Shown here in pieces: positions 7,485 to 16,014 of a stretch of 22,235 nt of DNA. Below the pieces are notes generated by a model. That model saw only the letters and a program-made list of their open reading frames with translations. It searched no databases and was not told where the DNA came from. Numbering within the stretch: the stretch's first letter is position 1; the number at the start of each line of letters is the position of its first letter. Source of the stretch: Paludibacter sp. (GTDB taxonomy: Bacteria; Bacteroidota; Bacteroidia; Bacteroidales; Paludibacteraceae); the NCBI GenBank assembly GCA_028748945.1, contig JAQTOL010000004.1:1-22235 (forward strand). The letters run 5' to 3'. The position numbers and the translations under genes were made by a program.

Positions 7485-9671
7485 TTAATTTCCAATTTCA
7501 GAAAGGAACTTAATCCGGACCAAACGTACCTCTGTCTCGCTGAAGTCATCTTCGCCCAACTCATTCAGAGCAGGTTCAATTTTATCGGTTTCTGCTGTAC
7601 TAAAATAATCAAAAATTTCTTCAATATGATCAGAATCCATGATCTCATCCAGAAAGTAGTCGATATTAATTTTTGTCCCGGAATACACGATAGCCTCAAT
7701 CTCATCCAATAATTCAAAAATATCCAATCCTTTGGAAAGAGCAATGTCATCCAGCGCAATTTTGCGATCTATAGCCTGAATAATCGAAACTTTTAGTTTA
7801 GACTTATTGGCTACGGTGCGGACACGTAAATCTTCAGGACGGATAATCTCGTTTTCTTTTACGTGTTCTTTTATTACTTTCAGGAAGTCTTCGCCGTAGC
7901 GTTTGGCTTTACCGGCACCTACACCGGGGATATTCTGCAATTCATCCATCGTAATCGGATAACTGGTTGCCATAGCTTCCAACGATGGATCCTGAAAAAT
8001 CACAAAAGGAGGAACTTCCAGCCTTTTAGACATTTTCTTTCTCAAATCTTTCAGAATGGAAAATAACACATCATCAGCAGCACAGGTACCACCTCCGCTT
8101 TTTACAACTGCATCATCTTCATCCTCTTCAAATTCAATGTCTTTGACAATTGGAAATGGTTCAGGATTTTTCAGGTAGGCTTTTCCTCTCGGTGTCAGTT
8201 TTAACAAACCGTAGTTTTCGATATCTTTCGAAATAAAGACGGCAATCATAGCCTGACGGATGACTGCATGAAGTAATCTTTCATCTTCATCGGACGCCGA
8301 ACCAAAGTTTTCCAGTTCATCGTGTTGATAAGATTTTACATCCGAAGTCTCGTTTCCTTTCAGGATGTCTACAATGTGCTCAGCTTTAAACTTCTCTTTA
8401 ACAAGCAGAATAGTTTCCAGCACCAGGGACAATAATTCTTGCCCTTCAATAAATTTTCGTGGTTTCATACAGTTGTCACAACAGCCACAGTTATCTTCCA
8501 TGTATTCTTCTCCAAAATAATGGAGTAATAATTTTCGTCTACAAACAGAAGACTCTGCATATGCTTGAGTTTCCAATAATAATTGATTACCTATTTCTTG
8601 CTCGGCAACTGGCTTGCCTTGCATAAATTTTCTTAGTTTGTCTAAATCTTTATAAGCGTAAAAGGCAATACACTGTCCCTCTCCGCCATCACGTCCGCCA
8701 CGACCTGTTTCCTGATAATATCCTTCCAGACTTTTGGGCATATCGTAGTGAAGCACATACCTTACATCGGGTTTATCAATCCCCATTCCAAAAGCAATAG
8801 TCGCAACAATCACATCCACTTTCTCCATCAGAAAACTATCCTGATTTTCACTTCGCACGACAGTTTCCATACCTGCATGGTAAGGAAGTACCGAAACGCC
8901 ATTCATACGCAGTGTTTCAGATAATTCTTCGACTTTCCGGCGGCTCAAACAATAAATAATTCCTGATTTTCCGGCTTGTGAACGTATATATTTAATAATT
9001 TCCTTATCTACATCAGCCGTTTTTGGACGAACTTCGTAAAATAAATTAGCACGGTTAAACGACGATTTGAAAACAGTCGCATTCAACATCCCTAAATTCT
9101 TCTGAATATCATGCTGAACTTTGGGAGTAGCAGTTGCCGTTAATGCAATAACCGGTGCCACCCCTATTTCATTAATTATTGGACGAATACGCCTATATTC
9201 AGGACGAAAATCGTGACCCCATTCCGAAATACAATGTGCTTCGTCGACTGCGTAAAATGAAATTTTTAATTGTTTAAGAAACTCTATATTTTCATCTTTG
9301 GTCAAAGATTCGGGAGCTACGTATAATAATTTTGTCTTTCCGGACAAGATATCGCCTTTTACTAAATCGATGGCCTGCTTGGATAATGATGAATTTATAA
9401 AGTGTGCAATTCCATCTTCTTCGCTAAAACTACGCATGGCATCAACCTGATTTTTCATCAAAGCAATCAATGGTGAAATGACAATTGCGGTACCCTCCAT
9501 AACCAATGATGGTAGCTGATAACATAAAGATTTTCCACCACCGGTAGGCATCAATACGAAAGTATCCTTCCCATCAAGTACATTTTGAATAATAGCTTCC
9601 TGATTCCCTTTAAATTTGTCGAAACCGAAGTTTTTTTTCAACTGCGCTGTTAACGCAGGTAGTTTGGCCAT
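7485..9671 (-). CDS. recQ: ATP-dependent DNA helicase RecQ
   Basis: A 728-residue 3'-5' helicase for recombination and replication-fork repair. Helicase motifs: Walker A GGGKS (44-48), the DEAH box (143-146) with HCISEWGHDFRPEY after it, LTATAT (177-182), and motif VI with GRGGRDG (323-329). The RQC zinc site is intact: Cys377, Cys395, Cys398 and Cys401 keep the spacing of the E. coli ligands. An HRDC domain spans about 530-605 (IPGVGAGKAKRYG at 581-593). The remaining 120 residues form an acidic, helical C-terminal extension absent from E. coli RecQ (about 610 residues). It resembles the helix-turn-helix tail seen in many Bacteroidota and Firmicutes RecQ proteins. A -7-like box lies 29 bases upstream, and the gene is monocistronic. 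Confidence 0.96.
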   Translation of the reverse strand: MAKLPALTAQLKKNFGFDKFKGNQEAIIQNVLDGKDTFVLMPTGGGKSLCYQLPSLVMEGTAIVISPLIALMKNQVDAMRSFSEEDGIAHFINSSLSKQAIDLVKGDILSGKTKLLYVAPESLTKDENIEFLKQLKISFYAVDEAHCISEWGHDFRPEYRRIRPIINEIGVAPVIALTATATPKVQHDIQKNLGMLNATVFKSSFNRANLFYEVRPKTADVDKEIIKYIRSQAGKSGIIYCLSRRKVEELSETLRMNGVSVLPYHAGMETVVRSENQDSFLMEKVDVIVATIAFGMGIDKPDVRYVLHYDMPKSLEGYYQETGRGGRDGGEGQCIAFYAYKDLDKLRKFMQGKPVAEQEIGNQLLLETQAYAESSVCRRKLLLHYFGEEYMEDNCGCCDNCMKPRKFIEGQELLSLVLETILLVKEKFKAEHIVDILKGNETSDVKSYQHDELENFGSASDEDERLLHAVIRQAMIAVFISKDIENYGLLKLTPRGKAYLKNPEPFPIVKDIEFEEDEDDAVVKSGGGTCAADDVLFSILKDLRKKMSKRLEVPPFVIFQDPSLEAMATSYPITMDELQNIPGVGAGKAKRYGEDFLKVIKEHVKENEIIRPEDLRVRTVANKSKLKVSIIQAIDRKIALDDIALSKGLDIFELLDEIEAIVYSGTKINIDYFLDEIMDSDHIEEIFDYFSTAETDKIEPALNELGEDDFSETEVRLVRIKFLSEIGN

Positions 9672-9700
9672 AAATAACGTCTTTTGTAAAAAATCGAATG

Positions 9701-9708
9701 CGAAAGTA
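9701..9708 (-). promoter_or_regulatory. Candidate -7 box for recQ
   Basis: TACTTTCG on the minus strand matches TAnnTTTG at 7 of 8 positions and ends 29 bases before the recQ ATG. CTTT/GCTT about 18-19 bases upstream is a poor -33 match. Confidence 0.4.
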
Positions 9709-9847
9709 GTATTTATTGTCGAAATAAAAGCACGGATCTATATGTTTTTTTGCGCTTTATTGCAAATAAACTATAATTTGAATGATTTAGATTACTGATA
9801 TTTCTCAGACAAAATTATAAACAGATTTCATATATACAACACTTTTG

Positions 9848-9894
9848 AAAAAAAAAACCGGGATATTAACTATTTTTTCTAGTTAATATCCCGG
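9848..9894 (-). terminator. Strong intrinsic terminator after clpX
   Basis: CCGGGATATTAACTA (9858-9872) and TAGTTAATATCCCGG (9880-9894) form a perfect 15-bp stem with a 7-base loop. The ten A residues at 9848-9857 become a U10 tract on the minus strand. It closes the tig-clpP-clpX cluster and insulates recQ from it. The rest of the spacer up to recQ shows no gene. Confidence 0.92.
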
Positions 9895-9939
9895 TAATTA
9901 AACATATCTATCTGGAGGATAAAAAATTAAACGTTTTTG

Positions 9940-11172
9940 TTATGCAATTTTTAAACGATTAATATTTGTCTTTTCTATTTTACTTTCAGCATATGGCAAT
10001 ATGATATTCAATGTTTTAATTTTTTTAGATGGCATTTCAAACATTTCGTCCATCATGATGGTTTCTGTAATAGAGCGAAGGCCGCGTGCTCCCAACTTAA
10101 ATTCAATTGCTTTGTCAACAATATATTCCAAAACATCTTCTTCAAATTGCAACTCAATATCATCCATTCTAAACAACTTAATATATTGTTTAATAATAGA
10201 GTTCTTCGGTTCAGTCAGAATGCGGCGGAGTGCAGCACGATCCAATGGTTCCAAATAAGTAAGAATGGGTAAACGTCCGATAATTTCAGGAATTAAACCG
10301 AATGATTTCAAATCCTGGGGAGCAATATATTGTAGTAGATTATGCTTATCAACCATTTCATTCTCTTTAGCAGCAGTATATCCTACAACTCTTGTATTCA
10401 GGCGCGAAGCGATTTTTTTCTCAATACCATCAAAAGCTCCACCACAAACAAATAAAATATTTTGAGTGTTAACAGCAATCATTTTTTGATCAGGATGTTT
10501 CCTTCCGCCTTGTGGTGGCACATTTACAACAGCCCCTTCGAGTAATTTGAGTAATCCCTGTTGCACTCCTTCACCACTAACATCACGGGTAATGCTTGGA
10601 TTATCACCTTTACGGGCAATTTTATCTATTTCATCAATAAAGACAATACCACGTTCGGCAGCTTTCACATCGTAATCGGCAACCTGTAACAAACGCGTAA
10701 GGATACTCTCAATATCTTCGCCAACATACCCTGCTTCAGTTAAAACAGTGGCATCTACAATAGCAAACGGGACATGCAGTTTTCTGGCAATGGTACGGGC
10801 AAGCATAGTCTTTCCGGTTCCTGTAGAACCGACCATGATAATGTTTGATTTCTCAATTTCAACATCATCATTCGAATTTTCTTGCATCAAACGTTTATAA
10901 TGATTGTAAACCGCTACCGATAAGTATCTTTTAGCCTCATCTTGTCCAATCACATATTCATCAAGATATTCTTTTATTTCGATAGGTTTTGGTAGTTCCT
11001 CGTTCTTTAAATTTGGCAAATTTGATTTGCTGCTCGTGTTTTCTTTTACTATTTCTGAAGCTTGAATGGCACATTCGTTACAAATATGTGCGCCATCAAG
11101 TCCCACAATGAAAAAACCAACCTTCGATTCGGGACGTCCGCAAAAACTACAGGTTTTGATACTTTTAGCCAT
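9940..11172 (-). CDS. clpX: ClpX, ATPase subunit of the Clp protease
   Basis: A 410-residue AAA+ unfoldase that recognises substrates and threads them into ClpP. The N-terminal zinc finger has Cys8, Cys11, Cys31 and Cys34. Walker A is GSTGTGKT (115-122), pore loop 1 is GYVGED (149-153 region), Walker B is VFIDEID (177-183), the RKH substrate loop is at 224-226, and the sensor-2 motif GARGLRS is near the C-terminus. The ClpP-docking loop, IGF in E. coli, reads VGY here (263-265) and the loop is about two residues shorter. The gene starts 40 bases after clpP. A Shine-Dalgarno-like GGAGG (11183-11187) sits 10 bases before the ATG, unusual for Bacteroidota, and supports this start. A strong terminator follows. 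Confidence 0.97.
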   Translation of the reverse strand: MAKSIKTCSFCGRPESKVGFFIVGLDGAHICNECAIQASEIVKENTSSKSNLPNLKNEELPKPIEIKEYLDEYVIGQDEAKRYLSVAVYNHYKRLMQENSNDDVEIEKSNIIMVGSTGTGKTMLARTIARKLHVPFAIVDATVLTEAGYVGEDIESILTRLLQVADYDVKAAERGIVFIDEIDKIARKGDNPSITRDVSGEGVQQGLLKLLEGAVVNVPPQGGRKHPDQKMIAVNTQNILFVCGGAFDGIEKKIASRLNTRVVGYTAAKENEMVDKHNLLQYIAPQDLKSFGLIPEIIGRLPILTYLEPLDRAALRRILTEPKNSIIKQYIKLFRMDDIELQFEEDVLEYIVDKAIEFKLGARGLRSITETIMMDEMFEMPSKKIKTLNIILPYAESKIEKTNINRLKIA

Positions 11173-11182
11173 AATGTATTAA

Positions 11183-11187
11183 CCTCC
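11183..11187 (-). promoter_or_regulatory. Shine-Dalgarno-like site of clpX
   Basis: GGAGG on the minus strand lies 10 bases upstream of the clpX ATG at 11172. Most genes in this window have only A-rich leaders, so this is an exception and helps fix the start. Confidence 0.5.
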
Positions 11188-11212
11188 AATGTCTCCAAAA
11201 GAGTTCAGGGTT

Positions 11213-11890
11213 TTATTTTTTCTTTTCGTTTAATAATATTTTATCAATCATGCCATAATCCAATGCTTCTTCAGAAGTCATCCAATAGTCACGATCCGAA
11301 TCTTTTTCAATTCTGTCAAAAGGATTTCCCGAATGTTCGGCAATAATGTTATACAATTCTTTTTTAAGTTTCTGGATTTCGCGGGCAGTAATTTCAATAT
11401 CAGAAGCCTGACCCTGAGCACCACCCATTGGTTGATGTATCATGATACGTGAATGCTTCAAAGCCGAGCGTTTTCCTTTTGCTCCTGCCACCATTAATAC
11501 AGCTCCCATCGATGCGGCCATTCCGGTACAAATTGTTGCAACATCAGAACTTATGAACTGCATAGTGTCATAAATTCCCAATCCGGCATAAACTGATCCA
11601 CCCGGTGTATTCAGGTAAATGGAGATATCCTTCCCGGGATCGGAAGAATCCAGGTAAAGTAACTGAGCCTGAATAACATTAGCTGTGTAGTCGTCCACCT
11701 GTGTTCCCAGAAAGATGATGCGATCCATCATTAAACGGGAGAAAACATCCATTTGAGTCACATTTAGTTGACGTTCCTCGAGGATGGAAGGAGAAATGTA
11801 ATTACTGCTAATGTCAGTATATTTATCGAGAGCCAACCCGTTCATGCGGAGATGTTTTGTTGCAAAATCGCGAAAATCGTTGTTATTCAT
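11213..11890 (-). CDS. clpP: ClpP, proteolytic subunit of the Clp protease
   Basis: A 225-residue serine peptidase that forms the tetradecameric chamber fed by ClpX. The catalytic triad is Ser127 (GMAASMG), His152 (MIHQPMGG) and Asp201 (DRDYW). The 25- and 49-residue spacings are identical to the E. coli triad. The NTPGGSV motif (94-100) binds substrate. The N-terminal 30 or so residues before the core are likely a propeptide, somewhat longer than in E. coli. The gene is 188 bases downstream of tig and 40 bases upstream of clpX. A perfect -7 box at 11987-11994 suggests that clpPX can also be transcribed independently of tig. Confidence 0.97.
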   Translation of the reverse strand: MNNNDFRDFATKHLRMNGLALDKYTDISSNYISPSILEERQLNVTQMDVFSRLMMDRIIFLGTQVDDYTANVIQAQLLYLDSSDPGKDISIYLNTPGGSVYAGLGIYDTMQFISSDVATICTGMAASMGAVLMVAGAKGKRSALKHSRIMIHQPMGGAQGQASDIEITAREIQKLKKELYNIIAEHSGNPFDRIEKDSDRDYWMTSEEALDYGMIDKILLNEKKK

Positions 11891-11986
11891 AATTATATGA
11901 GTTTGAAAATTTAAATTTTAAATAAAAGAGAACTAAGAAACACTGTTTTAATCGAAAAAAGTCTTTAACCTATTTCAAAAAAGAAA

Positions 11987-11994
11987 CAAAGATA
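11987..11994 (-). promoter_or_regulatory. Candidate internal promoter (-7 box) of clpP-clpX
   Basis: TATCTTTG on the minus strand is a perfect TAnnTTTG match in the tig-clpP spacer, giving a leader of roughly 90 bases. The -33 region (TCTT, spacer 20) is weak. Confidence 0.5.
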
Positions 11995-12078
11995 TAACTA
12001 TTTTGTTTGATTTTTTAAGAGTTAAAAGCCTTTTTACGAGAATCAGAAACTTCGCTCGGCAAAATATTTAGAAATCAA

Positions 12079-13434
12079 TTATTTTGCATCAAACATTTTA
12101 TTGAATTCTTCAATCGAAACTTCTTTCGTATCTAATTTCACAGTTTCTTTAATAACTGCAAAGACTTTTTCTTCAGCAACCTTATCGACGATGTTCTTTA
12201 ATGTTTCCTCTTTTTTCAACATGTCTTTGGCATAGTTGGCGATTATTTCGTCATCCATTCCAATCATTCCATATTGAGCAAATTGCGCTTTGGCCATTTT
12301 TTTTGCATATTCATCAACATCCGCAGCTTCTACCTTGACATCATTCGCTTTAGCCAGTTTATCCTTAAGCAGATGCCATGTTAAATCAGCAATCATTTTA
12401 GGATAATCGGCTTCCAAAGTCTCGGGTGTCAAATTCTCATTGGAGGATAATACCCAACGCTTAAGAAATTTATCAGGGAAGGCAAGATCATTATATTTAG
12501 CTACCAACATTTCCTGGACATCAACACCGAATTTATAATCGCTGTCAGCAACTAATCCTTCCTGTATATTTTCTGAAATTTTAGCCCTGAATTCTTCTTC
12601 ACTTTTCACTACAGCATCACCATATACTTTATCAAACAAAGTCTGGTCTATTTCCGATTCGTGATAACGCGTAATGCTTTCAATTTTGAGTTGGAAATCG
12701 GCATCAACCGTTTTAGCGGCATCTTTCGATATTTTCAGTAATGAGCTAATTTCAGTTTCATCCACATACGCTTTTGCTGGATTGAAAGTGATTAAATCTC
12801 CTTTTTTAGCTCCAACAAATAATGCTTTTTGATCGGCATCTTTCATGTAGGCTGCAGTAAGTGTTGCATCCTGAACTTTAAGTCCATCTTCGTTTACTTT
12901 GCCATTTGCCATTTCAAGCAATTCGCCTTTAAGCATGTCCTTTTCTTCAACAACTTCTTCCTGTATGTATTTCCCATAACGACCCGTATATGATTTAATC
13001 TGATTGTCAATCATTTCGTCGCTTACGGCAATATTATAGTATTTTACTTTATCTTTTTTGGTCAATTCCACTTCAAATTCAGGAGCTATTCCCAAATCAA
13101 AAACAAACTCGAACTCGTCCTGGGTATCAAAATCGATGGTTTGTTGTTCTGTTTCGTTTGGAAGCGGTTCACCAAGAATATTAATATTATTCTCGTGAAT
13201 AAATTTGTACAAGTTCTCTGAAACCAATTTGTTGATTTCTTCCGCTAATACGGCTTTTCCATACATTTTTTTTACTAAGCCTACCGGCACCATACCGGGG
13301 CGAAAGCCGGGAATATTCGCTTTCTTGCGATAATCGCGTAAGGTTTTATCCACTTTCTCTGTATAATCCGCTTTTTCAATGCGTAAAGTTACAACTGCAT
13401 TGCTTTGATCGAGGTCCTTTCTTACAATATTCAT
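12079..13434 (-). CDS. tig: Trigger factor
   Basis: A 451-residue ribosome-associated chaperone for nascent chains. The ribosome-docking signature GFRPGMVP (43-50), followed by KKMYG (55-59), is present in the N-terminal domain. The middle region (about 150-245) corresponds to the FKBP-like PPIase domain but shows little of the usual FKBP consensus. The C-terminal part is long, charged and helical, as expected for the chaperone arms. The length is slightly above the 432 residues of E. coli. It heads the leftward tig-clpP-clpX cluster, an arrangement conserved in many bacteria, linking folding and degradation of new proteins. A perfect -7 box at 13485-13492 lies about 50 bases before the ATG. 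Confidence 0.95.
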   Translation of the reverse strand: MNIVRKDLDQSNAVVTLRIEKADYTEKVDKTLRDYRKKANIPGFRPGMVPVGLVKKMYGKAVLAEEINKLVSENLYKFIHENNINILGEPLPNETEQQTIDFDTQDEFEFVFDLGIAPEFEVELTKKDKVKYYNIAVSDEMIDNQIKSYTGRYGKYIQEEVVEEKDMLKGELLEMANGKVNEDGLKVQDATLTAAYMKDADQKALFVGAKKGDLITFNPAKAYVDETEISSLLKISKDAAKTVDADFQLKIESITRYHESEIDQTLFDKVYGDAVVKSEEEFRAKISENIQEGLVADSDYKFGVDVQEMLVAKYNDLAFPDKFLKRWVLSSNENLTPETLEADYPKMIADLTWHLLKDKLAKANDVKVEAADVDEYAKKMAKAQFAQYGMIGMDDEIIANYAKDMLKKEETLKNIVDKVAEEKVFAVIKETVKLDTKEVSIEEFNKMFDAK

Positions 13435-13484
13435 AATTTAATAATAGAGTAATTTTCTGATATTTATCTTTTTATAATGGGGTG

Positions 13485-13492
13485 CAAAGGTA
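13485..13492 (-). promoter_or_regulatory. Promoter -7 box for tig
   Basis: TACCTTTG followed by CAC on the minus strand is a perfect -7 match, 50 bases before the tig ATG. The -33 region is weak (GCTG, spacer 19). The 11-base string is identical to the one before dus. Confidence 0.6.
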
Positions 13493-13591
13493 CAAAAAAA
13501 AATATATATAAACAGCTTTATTATTGAAAAGAATATTCTTCCTCTTAAATTTATAGATGGAATCAATAATTAACAATAACTTATTGAATTA

Positions 13592-13624
13592 ATTGAAAAA
13601 AACAAAATAGAATGTTTATATTTG
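13592..13624 (+). promoter_or_regulatory. Promoter of the PKD lipoprotein gene
   Basis: ATTG (13592-13595), a 21-base spacer and TATATTTG (13617-13624) fit the -33/-7 pattern with one mismatch in the -33 box. The leader would be about 20 bases. Confidence 0.6.
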
Positions 13625-13649
13625 CGGTTAATTTTATAACATAATCGGT

Positions 13650-15230
13650 ATGTCAAATAAAACTTCAGTTATTGCTTTCCTTTCTCTGATTATCATCGGT
13701 TTCTCCGGGTGTAGTGATGCCATTAACACAGATTTTACTTACTCGCCCGTAGCTCCTAAAGCAGGAGAAACAGTAACGTTCACCAATTCCTCTTCGGGAG
13801 GTGATAGTTGGAGCTGGTCATTTGGTGATGATTATTCTTCTACTACTGAAAATCCAACTCATACTTTTACAAAAGCAGGAACCTACACGGTTGTTCTTAA
13901 AGTTAATTCCAACAACAATTATGTAAAAACGAAACAAATAATTATTTACGACACTATTCCAACAATTGAAATGAACGTTGATCAAGTAGATTATTATTCT
14001 TTTGTTACCTTTAACGCTGTCATTTATAATCCGAACAGTTATGCTGTAAGCTATAACTGGACCTTTTCATCCAATGCCCACGGTGACAGCATTGTAAATA
14101 ATGTTTCAACTGCAATTAAGCCAAAATTATTTTTTTCAAAGAAAAATGTAACTGAAATCGTGAAATTAACAGTAACTATCGGTGATTCAATTTATAATGT
14201 TGCCGATACCATCACGGTATACGATGTAAAAGTGGCAAGTTTATTGATGGCCGAAAAAGATGGACAGATTTTAAGACAACGGATTTTTACGAATGGATTT
14301 GAAGACTATACAAGTACAGGTATCTCATCCGGTAAGCACCCGTTTAATATGTCTTCCAGTTTAAATTATGCTTATATTTTTGATGCCGGGTCCAAAATTA
14401 CTTACCAAAATGATTGGTTAACAAATACTTCTGGTGACGGGAATATCCGGGCTATCAATTTGACGACAGACAAGGATGAAGAAGTTATAAACAACAAGGG
14501 ATTAAGTACTCATTTTGGATTTTTTAACGGTTCTGTAGATAATAATTATATTTATTGGACCGACTACAGTGAGTTACTCTATAAAATTGCTATAGACCAA
14601 AGAAATAAAACACTTACCTGGAATGGTAGTGTTGATGCTCAAAATACCGCACCTTTTTATCTCGCTAAAGTGAACAGTATAGGTTATTATGGAAATGGTA
14701 TGGCATCCGATCAGTTCAGTGGAGGTATTAATTGTTATGATGATATTTATTTCTGGGCAAAAGGAGGTTCAGGTGCCGGAATGTATCGCTTTGAGGAATC
14801 AGATATAAATTCCGGAATTATTCCGTCCTTGGGAGCAATTCTTACAGGATACTCAATCAGAGCATTCAGCATTGATAAAATTAATCAAAAGATTTACTTT
14901 TCAGTTACTGCCCCGTCTGAAAAAGTAGGTTTTTGGGTAGCAGATATAAATGGGTCAAATGCCAGACGGATTGATGATGCACCCATGGATAATTCGTTGG
15001 AATACATAACAGGTATTGTCGTAAATAATGCTTCTGATAAAGTATATTGGGCTTATCGTTGTCCGGATTCACTGAGCGCAAACACAGCTTATATGGAAAA
15101 TCATCCGACCCACCGTACCGGCGTAAAACAAGCGAGGTTAGCTAAACTTTATACAAATGCAGGTGAAATTGAATATTTTGCATTGGGCGTCTCCGCTTAT
15201 GGTTTGGCATTGGATGAAATTGAAAAATAG
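13650..15230 (+). CDS. PKD-domain surface lipoprotein with propeller-like C-terminal region
   Basis: A 526-residue exported lipoprotein. The signal peptide ends in a lipobox at FSGC, with Cys21 as the likely lipidated residue. Residues 28-100 form a PKD domain: WSWSFGD (54-60) and NPTHTF followed by AGTYTVVLKV (68-85). A second, weaker Ig-like/PKD-like region covers about 104-192, with YNWTFSSN (135-142). From about 196 to the end, short beta-strand units recur with YIYWTDYSELLYKI (300-313) and later KIYFSV and KVYWAY segments, which resemble YWTD-type beta-propeller blades. PKD and propeller domains usually bind glycans or proteins at the cell surface; the ligand is unknown. It has its own promoter and terminator and no SusC/SusD partner beside it. 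I do not recognise a named family for the whole protein. Confidence 0.75.
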   Translation: MSNKTSVIAFLSLIIIGFSGCSDAINTDFTYSPVAPKAGETVTFTNSSSGGDSWSWSFGDDYSSTTENPTHTFTKAGTYTVVLKVNSNNNYVKTKQIIIYDTIPTIEMNVDQVDYYSFVTFNAVIYNPNSYAVSYNWTFSSNAHGDSIVNNVSTAIKPKLFFSKKNVTEIVKLTVTIGDSIYNVADTITVYDVKVASLLMAEKDGQILRQRIFTNGFEDYTSTGISSGKHPFNMSSSLNYAYIFDAGSKITYQNDWLTNTSGDGNIRAINLTTDKDEEVINNKGLSTHFGFFNGSVDNNYIYWTDYSELLYKIAIDQRNKTLTWNGSVDAQNTAPFYLAKVNSIGYYGNGMASDQFSGGINCYDDIYFWAKGGSGAGMYRFEESDINSGIIPSLGAILTGYSIRAFSIDKINQKIYFSVTAPSEKVGFWVADINGSNARRIDDAPMDNSLEYITGIVVNNASDKVYWAYRCPDSLSANTAYMENHPTHRTGVKQARLAKLYTNAGEIEYFALGVSAYGLALDEIEK

Positions 15231-15246
15231 ACAAGACATAGATAAT

Positions 15247-15283
15247 AAAAAAAGATGACTTCTAATGAAGTCATCTTTTTTTT
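15247..15283. terminator. Bidirectional intrinsic terminator
   Basis: GATGACTTC (15254-15262) and GAAGTCATC (15267-15275) form a 9-bp stem with a TAAT loop. It is flanked by A7 on the left and T8 on the right, so it can work on both strands. It lies between the stops of the convergent PKD lipoprotein and beta-barrel genes. Confidence 0.9.
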
Positions 15284-15297
15284 ATTAATATTCATGT

Positions 15298-15912
15298 TTA
15301 GAACAGATACACCAGATTTACAGATAATACCCTGTTTGTACCTGGTGTTATTCCTGAGGCTGAAACATTTTTCACACCCTGACTCCAGGTAGCTCCCAAT
15401 TGTACTTTCCGAAACAGCTCAACACCTGCACCAAAATTATAACCATAATCAACGTGATCCATAAAGGTTTGAAAAGTTTCATCCTGCGTTGTGCCTACAA
15501 TTTCATCGACAACTTTCCCATTTAATTCATATCCTCCATAAACTCCACCAAATCCATAAAATCCAATAAAACCTATTGAAATATGATATCGCAGGTTCAA
15601 CGGGACTTCAATATAATTCAATTCCCTGTAACCCTGTTGAATAGAATAATCCAGATTAGTACTGTCGATTACACTCCCCTTTTGCGAAAGCAAAGCTCCA
15701 ATTTCAACACCTAATCCCGATTTCTTTGGCATAGCCTGATAAACCAAACCAATTTGGTATCCGGTTAAATTACTGGCGTTAATATCAGCCAAATTTAACG
15801 ATTTGATTTCGTTTGCTAAGTTTACTCCGGCTTTTAAGCCTAACTGGGCATTAACAACGGTTGAATAAGAAAAAAATAAAACGACCAGAAAACTAAAATA
15901 TTTAAATTTCAT
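15298..15912 (-). CDS. Small outer-membrane beta-barrel (porin-family) protein
   Basis: About 204 residues from the ATG at 15912; an in-frame ATG two codons earlier (15918) is equally possible. A signal peptide ends at VVNA|QLG. The mature protein starts with GLKAGVNLA, the typical first strand of Bacteroidota OmpA-like/PorT-type beta-barrel proteins, and continues with alternating strands and Gly/Tyr-rich turns (GFYGFGGVYGGYE). It finishes with VNLVYLF, a C-terminal strand ending in Phe as in outer-membrane proteins. The probable structure is an eight-stranded barrel; no specific function can be given. It lies convergent with the PKD lipoprotein gene and downstream of typA in the same direction. 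A -7-like TAACTTTA at 15976-15983 (one mismatch) may be its own promoter. Confidence 0.75.
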   Translation of the reverse strand: MKFKYFSFLVVLFFSYSTVVNAQLGLKAGVNLANEIKSLNLADINASNLTGYQIGLVYQAMPKKSGLGVEIGALLSQKGSVIDSTNLDYSIQQGYRELNYIEVPLNLRYHISIGFIGFYGFGGVYGGYELNGKVVDEIVGTTQDETFQTFMDHVDYGYNFGAGVELFRKVQLGATWSQGVKNVSASGITPGTNRVLSVNLVYLF

Positions 15913-16014
15913 AATCAAAAAGAAATAATATAAAGAATAATACGAATTAATAACATCATTATTACGATTAAAGTATAAAGTTACATTAAAACCTTGACGT
16001 TATTAAGTTCGAAA

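Noticed and set aside
12010..12078. Possible terminator between tig and clpP
   Set aside because: Only short CGAG/CTCG pairing and a TTTTAACTCTTAAAA palindrome; no stable GC stem with a T-tract.
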